The notes under the pieces were generated by a model. The model was not told the origin of the DNA and ran no database searches. It saw only the letters and a program-made list of their open reading frames with translations. Source: Fistulifera solaris (lineage: Eukaryota > Bacillariophyta > Bacillariophyceae > Naviculales > Stauroneidaceae). Taken from it: 64,000 bases of DNA. The stretch is from NCBI GenBank assembly GCA_030295235.1, contig AP026148.1, positions 620,001 to 684,000 on the forward strand, in the 5' to 3' direction. Below are positions 46,035-57,821 of this stretch, piece by piece. Position numbers and translations under genes: made by a program. Numbering within the stretch: the first letter of the stretch is position 1; every line of letters begins with the position of its first letter.

Positions 46035-46603
46035 AATGTTTATCTGCATTATAGAATCAATTCAATCAAGATGACAAGTTCCTTACGGAGTCTTTTTTTT
46101 GTCAGTGGCGGTGGGAATCATCCATGTGCGACTTGGAAAAAAACAAGGAATTAATTTTTCATTATTATTAGAGAAAGCAACAACAACAACAATTGAAAGA
46201 ATTTGCGTACGATTATTCCTAAATTCATTTTACTCGTTGTAGATGCTGTTGCTGTGTAACGTCATATGCCTTTATTGGAAGACCTCTAGACGACGACTCG
46301 AGCTTTTTATAGAGTAGCTATAACGATTGAGAGTTGCTTTGCAGAATAGTTTTTGCCTTCCTTCTTTGACATACCGGTATTGATTTCATAGGCGAAGTGT
46401 CGTACCGTACTACTCCAAGGATACTCTTTCTCCAAGATCGCAAAGAGCGGCAGAAGGATTCGGACAACCTCGAGAAGGAGAAGAATAAAATAAAGCAAAA
46501 CAACAATCAAGGAGATCTTCTTATTGTTATTGTCATTCTATTATCCTCTATCCTTCTCTAAATATTCGTATTAAAGTCAATCAATCAACACACACAAAGA
46601 GAA
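46035..46603. other. Intergenic, nothing recognised
   Basis: AT-rich upstream region of the succinyl-CoA ligase gene, with a near-match to the 9-bp motif (TACGGAGTC) at about 46,085. Confidence 0.4.
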
Positions 46604-46799
46604 ATGAAATTTCGTTCGTCGCTCGTACAACGCGTGTTTACAGTGACACAACAAACACGCTCTCTTTCTGCTTCCGCCAAAGTGTGGGTCAACAAAGACA
46701 CGCGGGTGATTTGTCAAGGATTTACCGGAAAACAGGTTTGTTTTGTCGTTTCTTCTTTGAACGAAAGAATAGTCTATCTGTGCCCTTACTCATGTACTT

Positions 46800-46866
<67 letters not shown>

Positions 46867-47716
46867 TAGAACATTTCATTCGACACAAGCAATCGAATAT
46901 GGCACCAACATGGTCGGAGGTGTGACACCCAACAAAGGCGGAACCGAACATTTGGGTTTACCCGTCTTCAATACAGTCCAAGAAGCCAAAGATAGCGTCC
47001 AACCCGATGCCTCCGTCATTTATGTTCCTCCGCCGTTCGCGGCACAAGCCATTTTGGATGCCATTGCCGCGGAAATTCCGCTCGTGGTCTGTATTACTGA
47101 AGGGATTCCTCAACAAGACATGGCCCGCGTCAAACACGCCTTGAAACAACAGAGTGTGACCCGACTCATTGGACCCAATTGTCCCGGTATTATCAAACCC
47201 GGCGAATGCAAAATTGGCATCATGCCCGGATACATTCATACGCCGGGAAAAATTGGCGTTGTTAGTCGATCGGGGACGTTGACCTACGAGGCCGTGTGGC
47301 AAACGACCGTGGCTGGTTTGGGACAAAGTACCTGTGTCGGTATTGGTGGTGATCCCTTCAATGGAACCAATTTCATTGATTGTTTAGAACGTTTCACGAA
47401 CGACCCCGAAACAGAAGGAATCATTATGATTGGTGAAATTGGTGGTTCGGCCGAAGAAGAAGCCGCCGAATGGCTCAAGGAATATGGTGATCCGAAGAAA
47501 CCTGTGGTAGGCTTTATTGCGGGCATGACGGCACCACCAGGACGTCGAATGGGACACGCGGGTGCCATTATTGCTGGTGGGAAAGGAGGAGCGGCCGAGA
47601 AATTTGCCGCTCTCGAGGCGGCCGGTGTCCACGTAAGTCGTTCTCCGGCACGACTTGGTGTCACCATGTTGGAAGCCATGGGATTGGAAGTGCCCGAAAC
47701 CAACGTGGCGTCGTAA
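46604..47716 (+). CDS. SUCLG1: Succinyl-CoA ligase alpha subunit, mitochondrial
   Basis: About 325 residues. ADP/GDP-forming succinyl-CoA ligase of the TCA cycle, alpha chain. The presequence [20 protein letters not shown] is basic and amphipathic, so mitochondrial. Motifs: [10 protein letters not shown] and [12 protein letters not shown] (CoA-binding Rossmann fold), [58 protein letters not shown], with the phosphorylated His in GHAG. One intron, 46736-46869 (GTTTGT..CTAG), is almost filled by a CT repeat. Exon phases at this junction do not fit by one base, and the Gly usually found between GKQ and TFHS is missing, so the exact splice boundary or a base here is uncertain. The core is complete. 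Confidence 0.93.
46804..46863 (+). repeat. CT dinucleotide microsatellite in an intron
   Basis: About 30 uninterrupted CT units immediately before the 3' splice site of the succinyl-CoA ligase intron, serving in effect as its polypyrimidine tract. Confidence 0.9.
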
Positions 47717-47827
47717 ATGAATGAGAGCGTAATACGACGTGTAGTCCACTGCCCGTAGAGTTCGTACAGAGTCTTTGTGTTTCGTTCGGAATGTGTATTT
47801 AGTCTTTACTTTGTTACAGTGTTGGAG

Positions 47828-48799
47828 TTACAATTCATCCTCCTCTTCATCGTCATCATCATCACTGAACAAATCACGTTCCGGAAAATCTCCAACTTCC
47901 ACATTCTTTCCACGACAATAAACACCATATTTGTCATGACATGTAAAATAACGTTGACCGGTCTTGACAAACGTGCCATCATTTTGTCCAACGGGTTCAT
48001 CGAGGATGATACCGACCCAATAATCGTTTTCTTTCTGGCTTCCGACCCACGCCACTTGTCCTCGACGTTGTCCAGGTGTTACTTGACAGCGTGCTCCTAC
48101 GACACAATGTTCTACCGATTGAGCATCGTAAGTATCATCATTCTTCCTCGTAGGAATGGCTTCCACGACCCCTTCCGGAGTGACACGAAATCCGGCCGGC
48201 AACGGTTGTCCCCAACGATACGCTTGTTTCGCTTGTTGCAATGCTGCATGCTGTTGTGCATGCCCTGACAATGTAAATTGGGGATTTTGTTGCAATTGTT
48301 GTTGTTTCCAATGATACAAAGTTCCTTGACGCTCTTTGTACGCAGCATCACTCATTTGATATTTTTTCACCAAGGCCGTATTTTCCAAAGCACCATGTGC
48401 CGAAATCGAATACGGATTTGTATCAATGCAATGCAATCGAATAGTAGTAGTAGTAGTAGTAGTACTAGATGATACAGCGGTAGGTGACAAAAAATAACCC
48501 AATGGTCGTTGCGCATCCATGTGATGATACGCTGGCAATGTTGTAACAGCTTCTCCCGGTACATGCAATTGCAACATTATATCATCCACCAAACTTCCCG
48601 TTTTCTGATGAATCACATGATATACTTCTTGGAGACACATCGAACGAAAGAAACGGATTTCCAAATGCTGTTGTTGTAAATTGGAATACGATACATTGAC
48701 CAACACGATATCGTGCGGCAGGGCACGATGGTGGGGAGCCGTCACGTAATTGCGCAACGCCGTTTGCATTTGTGAAGTATTGTACGAATTCAATGTCAT
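47828..48799 (-). CDS. TBCB: Tubulin-folding cofactor B
   Basis: 323 residues, uninterrupted. N-terminal ubiquitin-like domain (about residues 28-125, IVLVNVSYSN..LEIRFFRSMCLQEV), then KKYQMSDAAYKERQGTLYHW, the motif that is diagnostic of TBCB, then a coiled region and a CAP-Gly domain (GARCQVTPGQRRGQVAWVG, then YWVGIILDEPVGQNDGT and YGVYCRGKNVEVGDFPERDL). It helps to fold alpha-tubulin and to disassemble tubulin dimers with TBCE. The acidic tail DDDDDEEEDEL replaces the usual short DE-[IM] end. It is convergent with the ligase gene, 111 bp apart. A TAG/GTA trinucleotide run encodes the Thr stretch near 48,445-48,470. Confidence 0.92.
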   Translation of the reverse strand: MTLNSYNTSQMQTALRNYVTAPHHRALPHDIVLVNVSYSNLQQQHLEIRFFRSMCLQEVYHVIHQKTGSLVDDIMLQLHVPGEAVTTLPAYHHMDAQRPLGYFLSPTAVSSSTTTTTTTIRLHCIDTNPYSISAHGALENTALVKKYQMSDAAYKERQGTLYHWKQQQLQQNPQFTLSGHAQQHAALQQAKQAYRWGQPLPAGFRVTPEGVVEAIPTRKNDDTYDAQSVEHCVVGARCQVTPGQRRGQVAWVGSQKENDYWVGIILDEPVGQNDGTFVKTGQRYFTCHDKYGVYCRGKNVEVGDFPERDLFSDDDDDEEEDEL

Positions 48800-49158
48800 T
48801 CTTTATTATTTGAGTAAGTAGAGCAATGATATCAATAATGAAATACTGTAAATCAATAACAATAAATATTATCGATGACGACAGTGATAAGGATAAGGAT
48901 GCTGCAATGCGATGAAACATAAAAATAACACGGAGTAATGAAGACCAAACAAGTGTGGGGACGCCACTAGAGCACGACTGCATTTCAATCACTATAGAAG
49001 TACGGAGGCATTACCGCACTCATAATATATACTTGTACGTACATCTATAAGAGAATCATTTCTGATTATAATATATATATATATGAATTCATCCAATAGA
49101 TCATTTACGATTACACAATTCATTCGTAATGACTCGCAACCCCATTCATTCACTCTTT
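48800..49158. other. Intergenic with AT repeat
   Basis: Contains an AT dinucleotide repeat (49068-49084) and one near-match (CACGGAGTA) to the 9-bp motif at about 48,930. Confidence 0.45.
49068..49084. repeat. AT dinucleotide repeat
   Basis: About eight AT units in the intergenic region. Confidence 0.7.
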
Positions 49159-50296
49159 TTACTGCGACGCACTCGTCACCGGCTGACAATATTCGGCAAT
49201 GGTCGACATGTCAATGACGGAACGCTTCGCCCCGGATGTGCCATTCATCATGGCATGAAAGTGTGCATTGGCATCCTTGGCGGGAATCACCTCGTATTGC
49301 GGTACTACCTGATGTTCGGCACAAAAGTCCAACATTTCTTGCGTCTCTTGAGTACCACCAATCAACGAACCTTCCACGGAATGGCGACTGAAAATGAGAG
49401 GAAAGGCGCCAACTTCCATGGGTTTCGCGACCGCACCCAACAACACGTAGTTCCCACCCACTTTGAGTGTATTCATCAAGGGAGCGATGGCATGCGGTGC
49501 CGAGACGGTATCGAGAATGAGATCCAGGGAGCGCACGGCCTGTTCCATGGCGGATTCATCGGAATGGACCAATAATTCCGCACCGAGAGCTGCGGCGTCC
49601 ACCTTTTGCTGTCGTTGCGAGAAAAGACGACAATGCGATCGACTTTCATTGCCTTGGCCAGTTTGACCGCCATTTGACCCAATCCACCGAATCCAACCAC
49701 TCCCACAGTCTTACCGGCACCACCGCCTTTTTGTAAAATGTGACGATTCAAGGGAGAGAACGTAGTGATACCGGCACACAAGAGTACACCCGCGTATTCC
49801 ATTTTCATGCTCGAAGGAATGTGGAATACAAAGTGCTCATTGACGGTAATGGCGCTCGAGTAACCTCCGTTCGTGTGATAACCCACCGCCTTTTGATAGT
49901 TTTTCTCCCTGTCCTTCGGGGGAAGGCACTACCGTACGTTTGAATCATTTTCGGACAGTGCTGTTCTAATCCCTGTTGACAGAGATCACACTCACGGCAC
50001 GAGCTGACCATGCAGCCGACTCCGACTTTGTCTCCGACCTTAAATTGCGTCACTTGTTCACCAACTTGACGGACAACTCCGGCGATTTCGTGACCGGGAG
50101 CAATGGGCCACGAATCAATGCCCCAATCACCATTACAGGCGTGACAATCGGAATGACACATCCCGCAAAAAAGAATATCAATGGCCACATCGTGAGGACC
50201 AGGTGCGGGTCGTCCGATGGTATGCGGCTGGAGTTGGGCTTCCTTGTCGAACGCCGCTAACGCGTAGACGTCGTTGCCGTTTTTGATAGTTGCCAT
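49159..50296 (-). CDS. Zinc-dependent alcohol dehydrogenase (cinnamyl-alcohol type)
   Basis: About 379 residues. MDR-superfamily enzyme: catalytic zinc Cys in FCGMCHSDCH, then PIAPGHEIAGVV, four-Cys structural zinc loop CRECDLCQQGLEQHC, GYHTNGGYSSAI, and the nucleotide-binding VGVVGFGGLGQMAVKLAKAM. The order and the GGLG motif fit the NADP-dependent cinnamyl-alcohol/aldehyde reductase branch (yeast ADH6, bacterial YahK). Substrates are usually medium-chain or aromatic aldehydes. Two frame changes (near 49,910 AAAAA and 49,620 AAAA) are each resolved by one more A. The ATG at 50296 gives the usual short N-terminus, so I read a cytosolic enzyme. I see no presequence. Confidence 0.9.
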
Positions 50297-51191
50297 GGTT
50301 CGTTAGTCAGTAGTAGAAAATAAAAGAAAGAAAAGACCAAAGTTGAAGAAATGGAATGAATCAGAATTGATTTTGTGGTAACGAGATGATCTGGCAACGA
50401 AAAACGAGTACTGTTTGGTTTGGACGTTCGACGAGCTTCTTCGAACTTGTTCGTACTATAGTGGTTCGTGTACCTGTACAACGAAATCGAGCATTCGAGA
50501 AGCGGTGAAACGGCGGAGATGTCGAGGATACGTCATTGAAAAGAAAGGGACGTCATCGTCCCAATTTCTCCGTACAAAGTAACTAGGCAATAGACTTAAT
50601 ACTCCGTACATCATTAGCTCATGGCGTCCTGAGCCACTGGTCCAAGCTTTTTCAATCTGCAACGCACTGTTACCTGGTACCTGTTAGCCACATTCTCAAC
50701 TCATCGGTTGATCTGTTTCATAAGTTCGTCAAAATCAAGTCGTTGACACTAGGAGTATACCCGTAAAGTGTAAGATAGCTTTTGACGCGACTCGAATGGA
50801 GTCACGAGAGATTGCGCCTTTTGTGTAAGATCATTCATAATTCCATTTGTATAAGCTGCATTGCCCATCCGTATGCTTTAACTAGAAGTTCGCTGTATCA
50901 AAGTGCAGTTTCTTCTTCATTTCAAAGCTAGATTTCTAGCTTTTAGAGGTCCAACTTCTCGATGGAAAATTCACTATAGGCCCAAAGTGTTGTCTGTTAT
51001 TTGTCACGACTGGATTTCAGTCCTGAAGGACGATTTGTGACGTCATTTACCGTTGTCCTGCCGTCAAACAAGAAAAATCACGTACTTCTATTTTTTTTTT
51101 TTGTTTTTTTTTTGTTCAAGAAAATGATTGTGCTATTGCTTGAATAAAGAACTGCTGGAACGAGAAACCGAAAGAGAAATACACAATCAGA
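50297..51191. other. Divergent intergenic region
   Basis: About 0.9 kb, no gene. Holds a TACTCCGTA word (50600-50608) and, 25 bp before it, GTACAAAGTA. A T-rich tract lies at about 51,090-51,115. Confidence 0.45.
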
Positions 51192-52222
51192 ATGGCGCAC
51201 AATATACGATCGACGACACGACACTTTACTTCCATTAGCTTTTCGGGTGCCGGATTTTTAGCGTGTTATCATTTAGGTGTCGCGGAATGTTTGTTGCGGC
51301 ACAATGTGCTGAGCACAAAATTAATAGTCACGGGTGTCAGCGGGGGCGCCTTGGTCGCTTCTGCGTTGCTTGCGGGAGTGACACCGACCGATGGTATGTT
51401 GGCGGCTTTGGCGATTAGTGAAAAGACACGGCAACATCGGTTCGATGCCTTGCAGCCTGGGTTTTCGTTAGTCGATGAAATGTATCAACATTTTCAACAA
51501 CTTGTTCGGGATGCCGTGAAAAATGAGGAACATTTTTGCAACAGGTCAATGGCACATTGCGCATCGGATTGACCGATCGGCGCGTGTTTCCTCCTATTGG
51601 AGAGAATCCACATGCGTATATCGTAGTGGACACGTATCGCAGTGTCGAAGATGTTCTCGCGGCGGCCTTGTTGTCATCCTACATTCCAGGTGTCACGGGT
51701 CCGTTGGGTGGGATTTGGGATACGCGACATTCGGTCCTGCCCTGGGCCTCCCGACAAGTCCATGCCATGATGGCGGAGGGGTGTGTCAAACACGGTGTTA
51801 CGGGGCAACCGATCGTGCCACATCATGATGTAACGAGTCGGGAAATATGTTGGGACGGTGGTTTGGTCAATGCTTTTCCTATTATCGATCAACAAACACT
51901 CATGGTGGCTCCGGTGGCGGTGGATTTTCCGTATCATCCGCACACCATCAATCCCGCCATGAGACAGAGTAGTGCCGAGCGTGTCTTGCGTCTCAATCAA
52001 TGGGTCTCATTTCACTTGACGCGAGAGAATGCTATACGGCTTCGTCAAATTGTCGTGAGCAGTGATGCGGATGTATTACAAGCACGATTTGCGGAAGGCT
52101 ACGATGATGCGCAGCATTATTTGGAACGTAACAATCTCATTTCCGTGCATCGAATCGTAACAACATCGACAATAAGCAATGATGCCACTATGGAGACAGG
52201 CAAAGGCATTGGATTGAGCTGA
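51192..52222 (+). CDS. Patatin-like phospholipase
   Basis: About 343 residues. Patatin fold: glycine-rich oxyanion loop SFSGAGFLACYHLGVAECL, nucleophile elbow GVSGGALVA (GxSxG) and the catalytic Asp in WDGGLVNAFPI, so the Ser-Asp dyad is present. Members hydrolyse membrane phospholipids or triacylglycerol. In photosynthetic algae related enzymes take part in lipid turnover. One frame change near 51,533-51,537 (TTTTT, one more T) lies between HF and LQQVNGTLRIGL. The ATG at 51192 puts the glycine loop about 17 residues in, as in related short patatins. No transmembrane segment is visible. Confidence 0.88.
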
Positions 52223-52343
52223 CACATGGACTGATCGGGCTCTCTGTCTCTTATTCGAACTTTTGATAGATCTTGTTAATTATGTATTTTACTTACGTTT
52301 GCTAAAACAAGTGCGTCATTTACTTTTCCCCAAGGATCCGGCA

Positions 52344-53538
52344 TCATTTATGTTTGCTGGCGTGTTCCGATCCCCTCTGATCTTGATTCTTCAAATACCG
52401 CTGCATGGTCTCACCCGAAACAGTCGACGCCAGCTCCTTGTGTACTGCAGAGAGCGCAAGATTCTTCCGTGCAATGTACTCTTGCATGGCCTGCTTGTAC
52501 CGATGTTTGTCGGCTTGAGCCATCTCTTCGTACTTGTAAAGGGCCTCTGGATCAATTTGATTCCATTTCTTCGCAATCGCCCTGGCCATGTCCTCAAATT
52601 TGATCCCATGTCGTTTCTTCTTGATGCGTGTACCTTGAGGCTTTTTTTCCGTTCCCAGTTTCTACGCGAATCATATTTTCTCTCTCTGCTTTAAAGAAAT
52701 AATTGTACGCGGACAATGGCCTCTTTGGCTTGTCGCCAACCACCGCACGTGATGCCTGTGACTCGGCCTCCTCATGGTTCTCCGGCGCAACTTTTGGAAC
52801 AGTATCGGCTGCTAACGTAGCCTTGTCTTTTCTGATTTTTCCTTGCACATCGTCTCTCAGAGGCGATGCACGGACCGAATGCAATTCTGGAACATGCAGC
52901 CGGGCAGTTTGGAGATTTTGTTGTTGCTGAAGCATTGCCAAATTGACCACTTGCATAGGAATATCGTAGGGACGCATGAATGTCGGCCGAGTCGCAAATG
53001 TAGGAGATACCACAATGTATTGTGGCTGCATATGCTGCAGCATCCTTTCTTCGTAAGTAGCAGGATAGTGATGCATAGGTTGCGCGGGGAACATTTGAGG
53101 GAATCCAGATAGAACAGGACGGCGAAGAGACGATTCTTGAGGTGTTAATTTCACATCGACACTCCTCGTCATAGCAGCATCATCTTGCTGGTCGCTTTTC
53201 TTTCTAGGCAGTTGTTGAGAGACGGGCAAAGACTCTTCTGGCTTGGCACTGGAGGGGACGTAAACGTAGGACGGAAGCGGAACATTTGGGTTTGACTGTC
53301 CTGTCGACGTACCAACATAAAGCACTCGACGACGTTTCTCGTCACTTTGTGAATGCGACGAGACTTGCGTGTCAGTCTTTGGTGATATAGCATTGGCCCC
53401 GGTAGTCGCGGTGTTGCTAGTTTTAAATGTCTTTTGAACATTCTGTAGGAGCGATGAGAAACTCTGCAAAACGACGACGATGAACTCTGACAAACTTTCT
53501 TTTAGGTTTCCAAAGTCCATGTTTTGGAAAAATGGCAC
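52344..53538 (-). CDS. HMG-box DNA-binding protein
   Basis: About 398 residues, one HMG box at the C-terminal side: DKPKRPLSAYNYFFKAEREN, then KKKRHGIKFEDMARAIAKKW and LYKYEEMAQADKHRYKQAM. The long basic insertion between the first helix and the rest is common in diatom HMG proteins. Such boxes bend or bind DNA in chromatin. The first 270 residues are low-complexity with Gln, Pro and Ser, and a possible amphipathic start (MDFGNLKESLSEFIVVVLQSF). One frame change near 52,649 (A7 run, one fewer A) lies inside the box. The final 30 residues are basic (RYLKNQDQRGSEHASKHK). Confidence 0.85.
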
Positions 53539-54297
53539 GAGTAATAGCGAGGATAAAATAAAGCGCCGGATATTAACCGCCCCTCCTTCATTTCTATCAT
53601 TGCCACAACCAACAACTCCGTATAAGTAAATCGTTCCTCAACATGCTTAAGATGACAGCCGGGCTTATGAACTTCATTCAGGTAGAAAAACACTCTTTTG
53701 TTTCGTGAATGATAGTAGTTATAGGAAGCTTGTGGCTCGTTTAATCCATTTCGGAAGTTATGCTCGTTAGGGAATGATCGGATTATTTGTTAGGAAAAAA
53801 GTAAAATGCGCGTGGAATTAATGACGGAATGAAGCCAGTCACGAACTGAGAAATTTAGCTCTGCAACCGGTGTTTGAGTGTGAGGACACACAACTGTTTT
53901 CCCGTCATTCGAGTCGCGGTCTCTCGGAGGCAAGATTAGTTAGTACCTACGCGCTTTCTCCTAGAACTCCGAGCCATAGTATCCAAGCTGTTGATCTGAC
54001 AGGCGTTCTTTTCATCTAAGTATCCGTATTTTCATATTTTGGGCGATACTTTCTGTGTCAGTGCAAGAGGTATGCCGATTTGGACATAGACGTCATTTTG
54101 ATTTTTCGCGATTTGAGTGGGTGAAATAATCAAGTTAGCGCAGCTCATCATGCATTAAGAGCAGCGTATCCTGTGCAAAGAAAGCCATTAAAAGCAATGT
54201 TCCGAAGGCACGAAAAGCCAACAATTCCGCCGTCAATAATCTATGCATTAGATACTTGCCCTCTTGATCGTAAAACACGAAACGGATTTAGTTCATA
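53539..54297. other. Divergent intergenic region
   Basis: No gene. A near-match to the 9-bp motif (ACTCCGTA) occurs at about 53,616-53,623. Confidence 0.4.
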
Positions 54298-56566
54298 ATG
54301 GGTGTAGGGTTCCGTCGATTCTTGAAGAGGAAATCAGATGCTTCCCCTGCTCGGAAATATCCGACTGGATCTCAACACGATAGCTCAGCTTCTCAAGACT
54401 CCTTCAGCTCGTTTTCTGCACCGTTGCATGCTCCAGAGAACAGCATGAGTCGGACGGAAGTCACCAATACTGTTCGATCGTGTATTCAACAATTAAAGTC
54501 GCAACACGAAGAACAAGCCCTCGATGCTCTGAAAAGATTATTCGCGCTCTCTTCTCCAGAGGACCCCAACGCATCGTTTCGACAGCGTAATATGATATGC
54601 GTCGTTGGGGATGCGTTGCTACCTGTGCTCTTTTCCTACATTGACTCGGCCGATGGGGTGTACATTCAGACTGCGTTGTTGGTGATCAACAATCTTAGCA
54701 CTGTTGCAGAAAATAAACAACCATTGGCTATGCAGGGAGCTGCTATTTTAGCGAGAGTCTTGGCTCGCGATCCATCTTGCCATCTGGCGGCTATCATTTT
54801 GGTGAATTTGACATTTTGTGATGCTGAGTTGCGGCGCGATTTAGTGCTGAAGAAAGACTTTTTGCTGGTGGAGACACTAGCCCTTACACTGCTCACTTGC
54901 AGTATGGACGAACTGGAGTTTTGTTCCAAGGGCGAGCCAGCATTGTCTCTACCAGCGGATGCAGCCCTCAAAGAGCTGATCCATGAGAACGACTTGGTGT
55001 TCGGAATTTGCGATACTTCACCCTCGAAAGCATGCTACCCCAACACGCTAAAATGGGCCATATCAGCTTTGAAAAATTTGACAAGACCTTCCAAGTATGA
55101 CGTTGTGGCCCACGCTGTTTTGGATTCAGGCATTGTACCTCATATACTCCGCTTGGCGACTCTAAAGGAAAACGACAGTGAAGAATGGAAGCTGATACAA
55201 GATGCAGCTTTGTATATCATTGTGCATCTGACAGCGATTCCTTCTGCGCGTCCGCAATTGCGAGAGGTAGTTCCCTCGGCACTTTCTGTTCTGACTCTTC
55301 ACCAATCTACTAGTGAAGTTCCACACAAAGCACTTTTTCAGAAAGTGAAGGCACGCATTGCGATAGCATTTCTTTGTGGATCGGAAGGACACTACGGACA
55401 ACCAGTGTGTCCTCGAAGTATGAGGGAAAATAACGAAAATTCGGTTTCTTTGGGTCGCGATGTTGGCAGCTGTACTCACTTATTTATGAGTGATGCGGAA
55501 GCTGCACAACTTGTTGAGCTGTTGGCAAACATGCTACACCAAAGGAGCAAAGACGGACCGGCGGGATATTCGTCTTCTACGTTTAGCGTGAAGTACATCT
55601 TGTTTGCGATTCGATGCTTGCTCACCCAAACGCACAATCAGACCTGCATAGCAAAGACATTAGCTCTCCCATGCAATGCACTTTTAACAAAAGCTCTCGC
55701 CATGCATCTGTGGCAACCAGAAATCATCCATTTGGACCCCGAAGCCGCCGAACACGCTATTTTTTGTCTCTATTTAATGTCGAATCACGGCTTCCGAGTA
55801 AGTACACTCACTCACTAGAAGCAATTTTGCGCGTGGCATAATCCCACTCACAACACACATTAGACTCCCTTTTTACCAAAAGAGTATGGAAATGATTTAG
55901 ATTTGAAAAAGTCTCTTGCAGCCAAGGTATTCCATTCTTACCGAAAGAGAGCTGACATTACGCTGGCTGGAAAACACGCGGCGGAACAACTATTGCTTCG
56001 ACTGCGTTACATGACCTTCCAAGGATCTGTCAGCGATTTGAATATGACCATCTGCCCGTCAACACAGGCCTCTGATTATGCATTTGATCCGCAACTCCTA
56101 AACGCATCCCAATCAGTCATTGTGACCAAACTGACTTTTGGCGCGTGCCCTCGCAAGGACATTTTTGATCGACCCATACTCCGTCGTCGCGCTCATCATG
56201 AGAACAAAGTCATGCCAGTCTTTGGACGTGACGCCGACTACTTCCCGAGTGCATTGCAGGCAGCTCAAGAGTTTTCATTCGGCAGCACGAAAGTTCGTCA
56301 CGTGGGTCAGATTGATGTCGTCCTTATCGCCAACAACATTGCCAATAGCGCCAATGGTCAAAAAAACCCAATCGTACAGCTTTGTGTGGAACTGGCAAGA
56401 AGAGATCGTCCATAACCCCAACAAACTTAAGAAAAAGCACCGCTCCCGGCGACTTTCCAGTCATTCCTTTATGAACTGCAGTTCTCACAAGTCCCGATCC
56501 GGTATCGCCAAGACGGTTTTAAGTCAACTGAATTTGGATCGTTTGTGTTTTTCCGAAACAGCCTGA
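54298..56566 (+). CDS. ARM/HEAT-like repeat protein
   Basis: About 727 residues in two exons; intron 55798-55884 (GTAAGT..AGAG, phase 0) joins NHGFR to YGNDLDLKK. After a Ser-rich N-terminus, residues 60-480 are all-helical with armadillo-like units (QTALLVINNLSTVAENKQPL, AAIILVNLTFCDAELRRDLV, WAISALKNLTRPSKYDVVAHA, AALYIIVHLTAIPSARPQL). The second exon is basic and ends with NWQEEI and a Lys-rich tail. ARM proteins are scaffolds; I recognise no specific partner. A frame change near 56,364 (A7 run; one fewer A) leads to SYSFVWNWQEEIVHNPN. The stop is then at 56566. The start MGVGF may be myristoylated, since Gly follows Met. Confidence 0.7.
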
Positions 56567-56772
56567 GGATGAAAATTAGACAGCAAATCGTCTCGCATAT
56601 CCAACCTCTACTCTATTTAATTTTTGTGCGACGTCTATATAGTCCCCACCCGTTAAAATTGTGTTTTTGAATAATTAATTAAATTAATTAATACGTAGTA
56701 AAAGAAAAGCAAATCAAAATAGAATTAACCGATTCCGTTTTTAAAAAACAAAAGTACAGCAAACAATTCGCT

Positions 56773-57357
56773 TCATCGACGTCCACGCTTTTGCTCATAG
56801 CACCCATTCGGTGTACCACATACTCCATCAAATGTGACACAAATTTTACTAGAGAACGGACGACAAGATATGTCAAACCGGAATGATCGAGCGAGCCAGA
56901 GAGAGAGAGGGAGGGACAGAGAGGTAAAGAGAAAGCTGAGTATTACTGGTACTTTCCGTGACAAAAAAAGACACATCCTTATCGAAAGATAAAATCATCG
57001 AGGAAATAGCTCAGCGTACACTTACCCAAGTCCGCAATCTCTCGATGAAGTGCACCCCAATTGGGCACCACCCGCTGCTACAGCGGCGCACAGTGTGGTA
57101 CCTTCCGTCGTTTCGACACAAACGGCGTCCCCACCACCACAGAGATCACCATCCACATCACACGTCAAGACATTACTATCGTCATTGCAGCCATCGCGGA
57201 GCGGAAAACACAAGAACCCTTCACCTTTGAACAAGAAGGAGGAGCGCTCGTGTTCGATTTCGGTCTCGCCACTCACTTTCATGCCAGTTGTCATGAGAAG
57301 AAGAATAGTGACAGAATAGACCGCTGCGTTTGCTAAGTTAAAAATCATGCTGCTCAT
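56773..57357 (-). CDS. Small secreted Cys-rich protein
   Basis: About 135 residues in two exons. Signal peptide at the N-terminus (MSSMIFNLANAAVYSVTILLLMTTG); an alternative ATG is at 57348. The mature part has at least 14 cysteines: GFLCFPLRDGC, LTCDVDGDLCGGG, TTLCAAV, LGCTSSRDCGLG, then after a 177-bp intron (57025-56849, GTAAGT..CTAG, phase 2) KICVTFDGVCGTPNGCYEQ. The intron join reproduces a DCGLGKIC..VCG pattern, common in secreted disulphide-rich stramenopile proteins. The intron contains a short CT-rich stretch. Role unknown; adhesion or cell-wall matrix is possible but not shown. Confidence 0.68.
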
Positions 57358-57821
57358 TAAAGGAAGTTGTAAAGGAAGGGAAAAGAGTTGGAGAAGTAAG
57401 TCCGTCTGTATTCTGTTGTTAGGCTTCTTGTGTTTGTTGGCTGGGGCCTACACTTTGTAGCGTTTTCAAAAGATCTTTCTGCGCTATATGCGGCATGCGG
57501 CTACATGCTCCACGGCGCTATGAAAGAGGTATATAGTACATTTTGGACATAGAGTCAGTGGGCAGTATCAAATGAAAAAATAATGAAGCACGCTTGCGCG
57601 AATGCGTGCACTTAACTGTGAGAAACTCGCTACGACATAGTATGACGTACGAAACCTCCCTCGCATTTGTTTTGCTTTGACGACTTGACGGCGATCGGAT
57701 CTATCGTCGCCTTGCTGATATCAATACTGACTAAATTTCTCATTTATTTATCAACCTTACTGACGGCTGATTATCGCTCGCTTTTCTATCCTTGCTGTAA
57801 CTCCTAGAGACAAGAAAAGCC
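57358..57821. other. Divergent intergenic region
   Basis: Between the Cys-rich gene and the thylakoid-lumen gene. No gene or motif seen. Confidence 0.4.
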
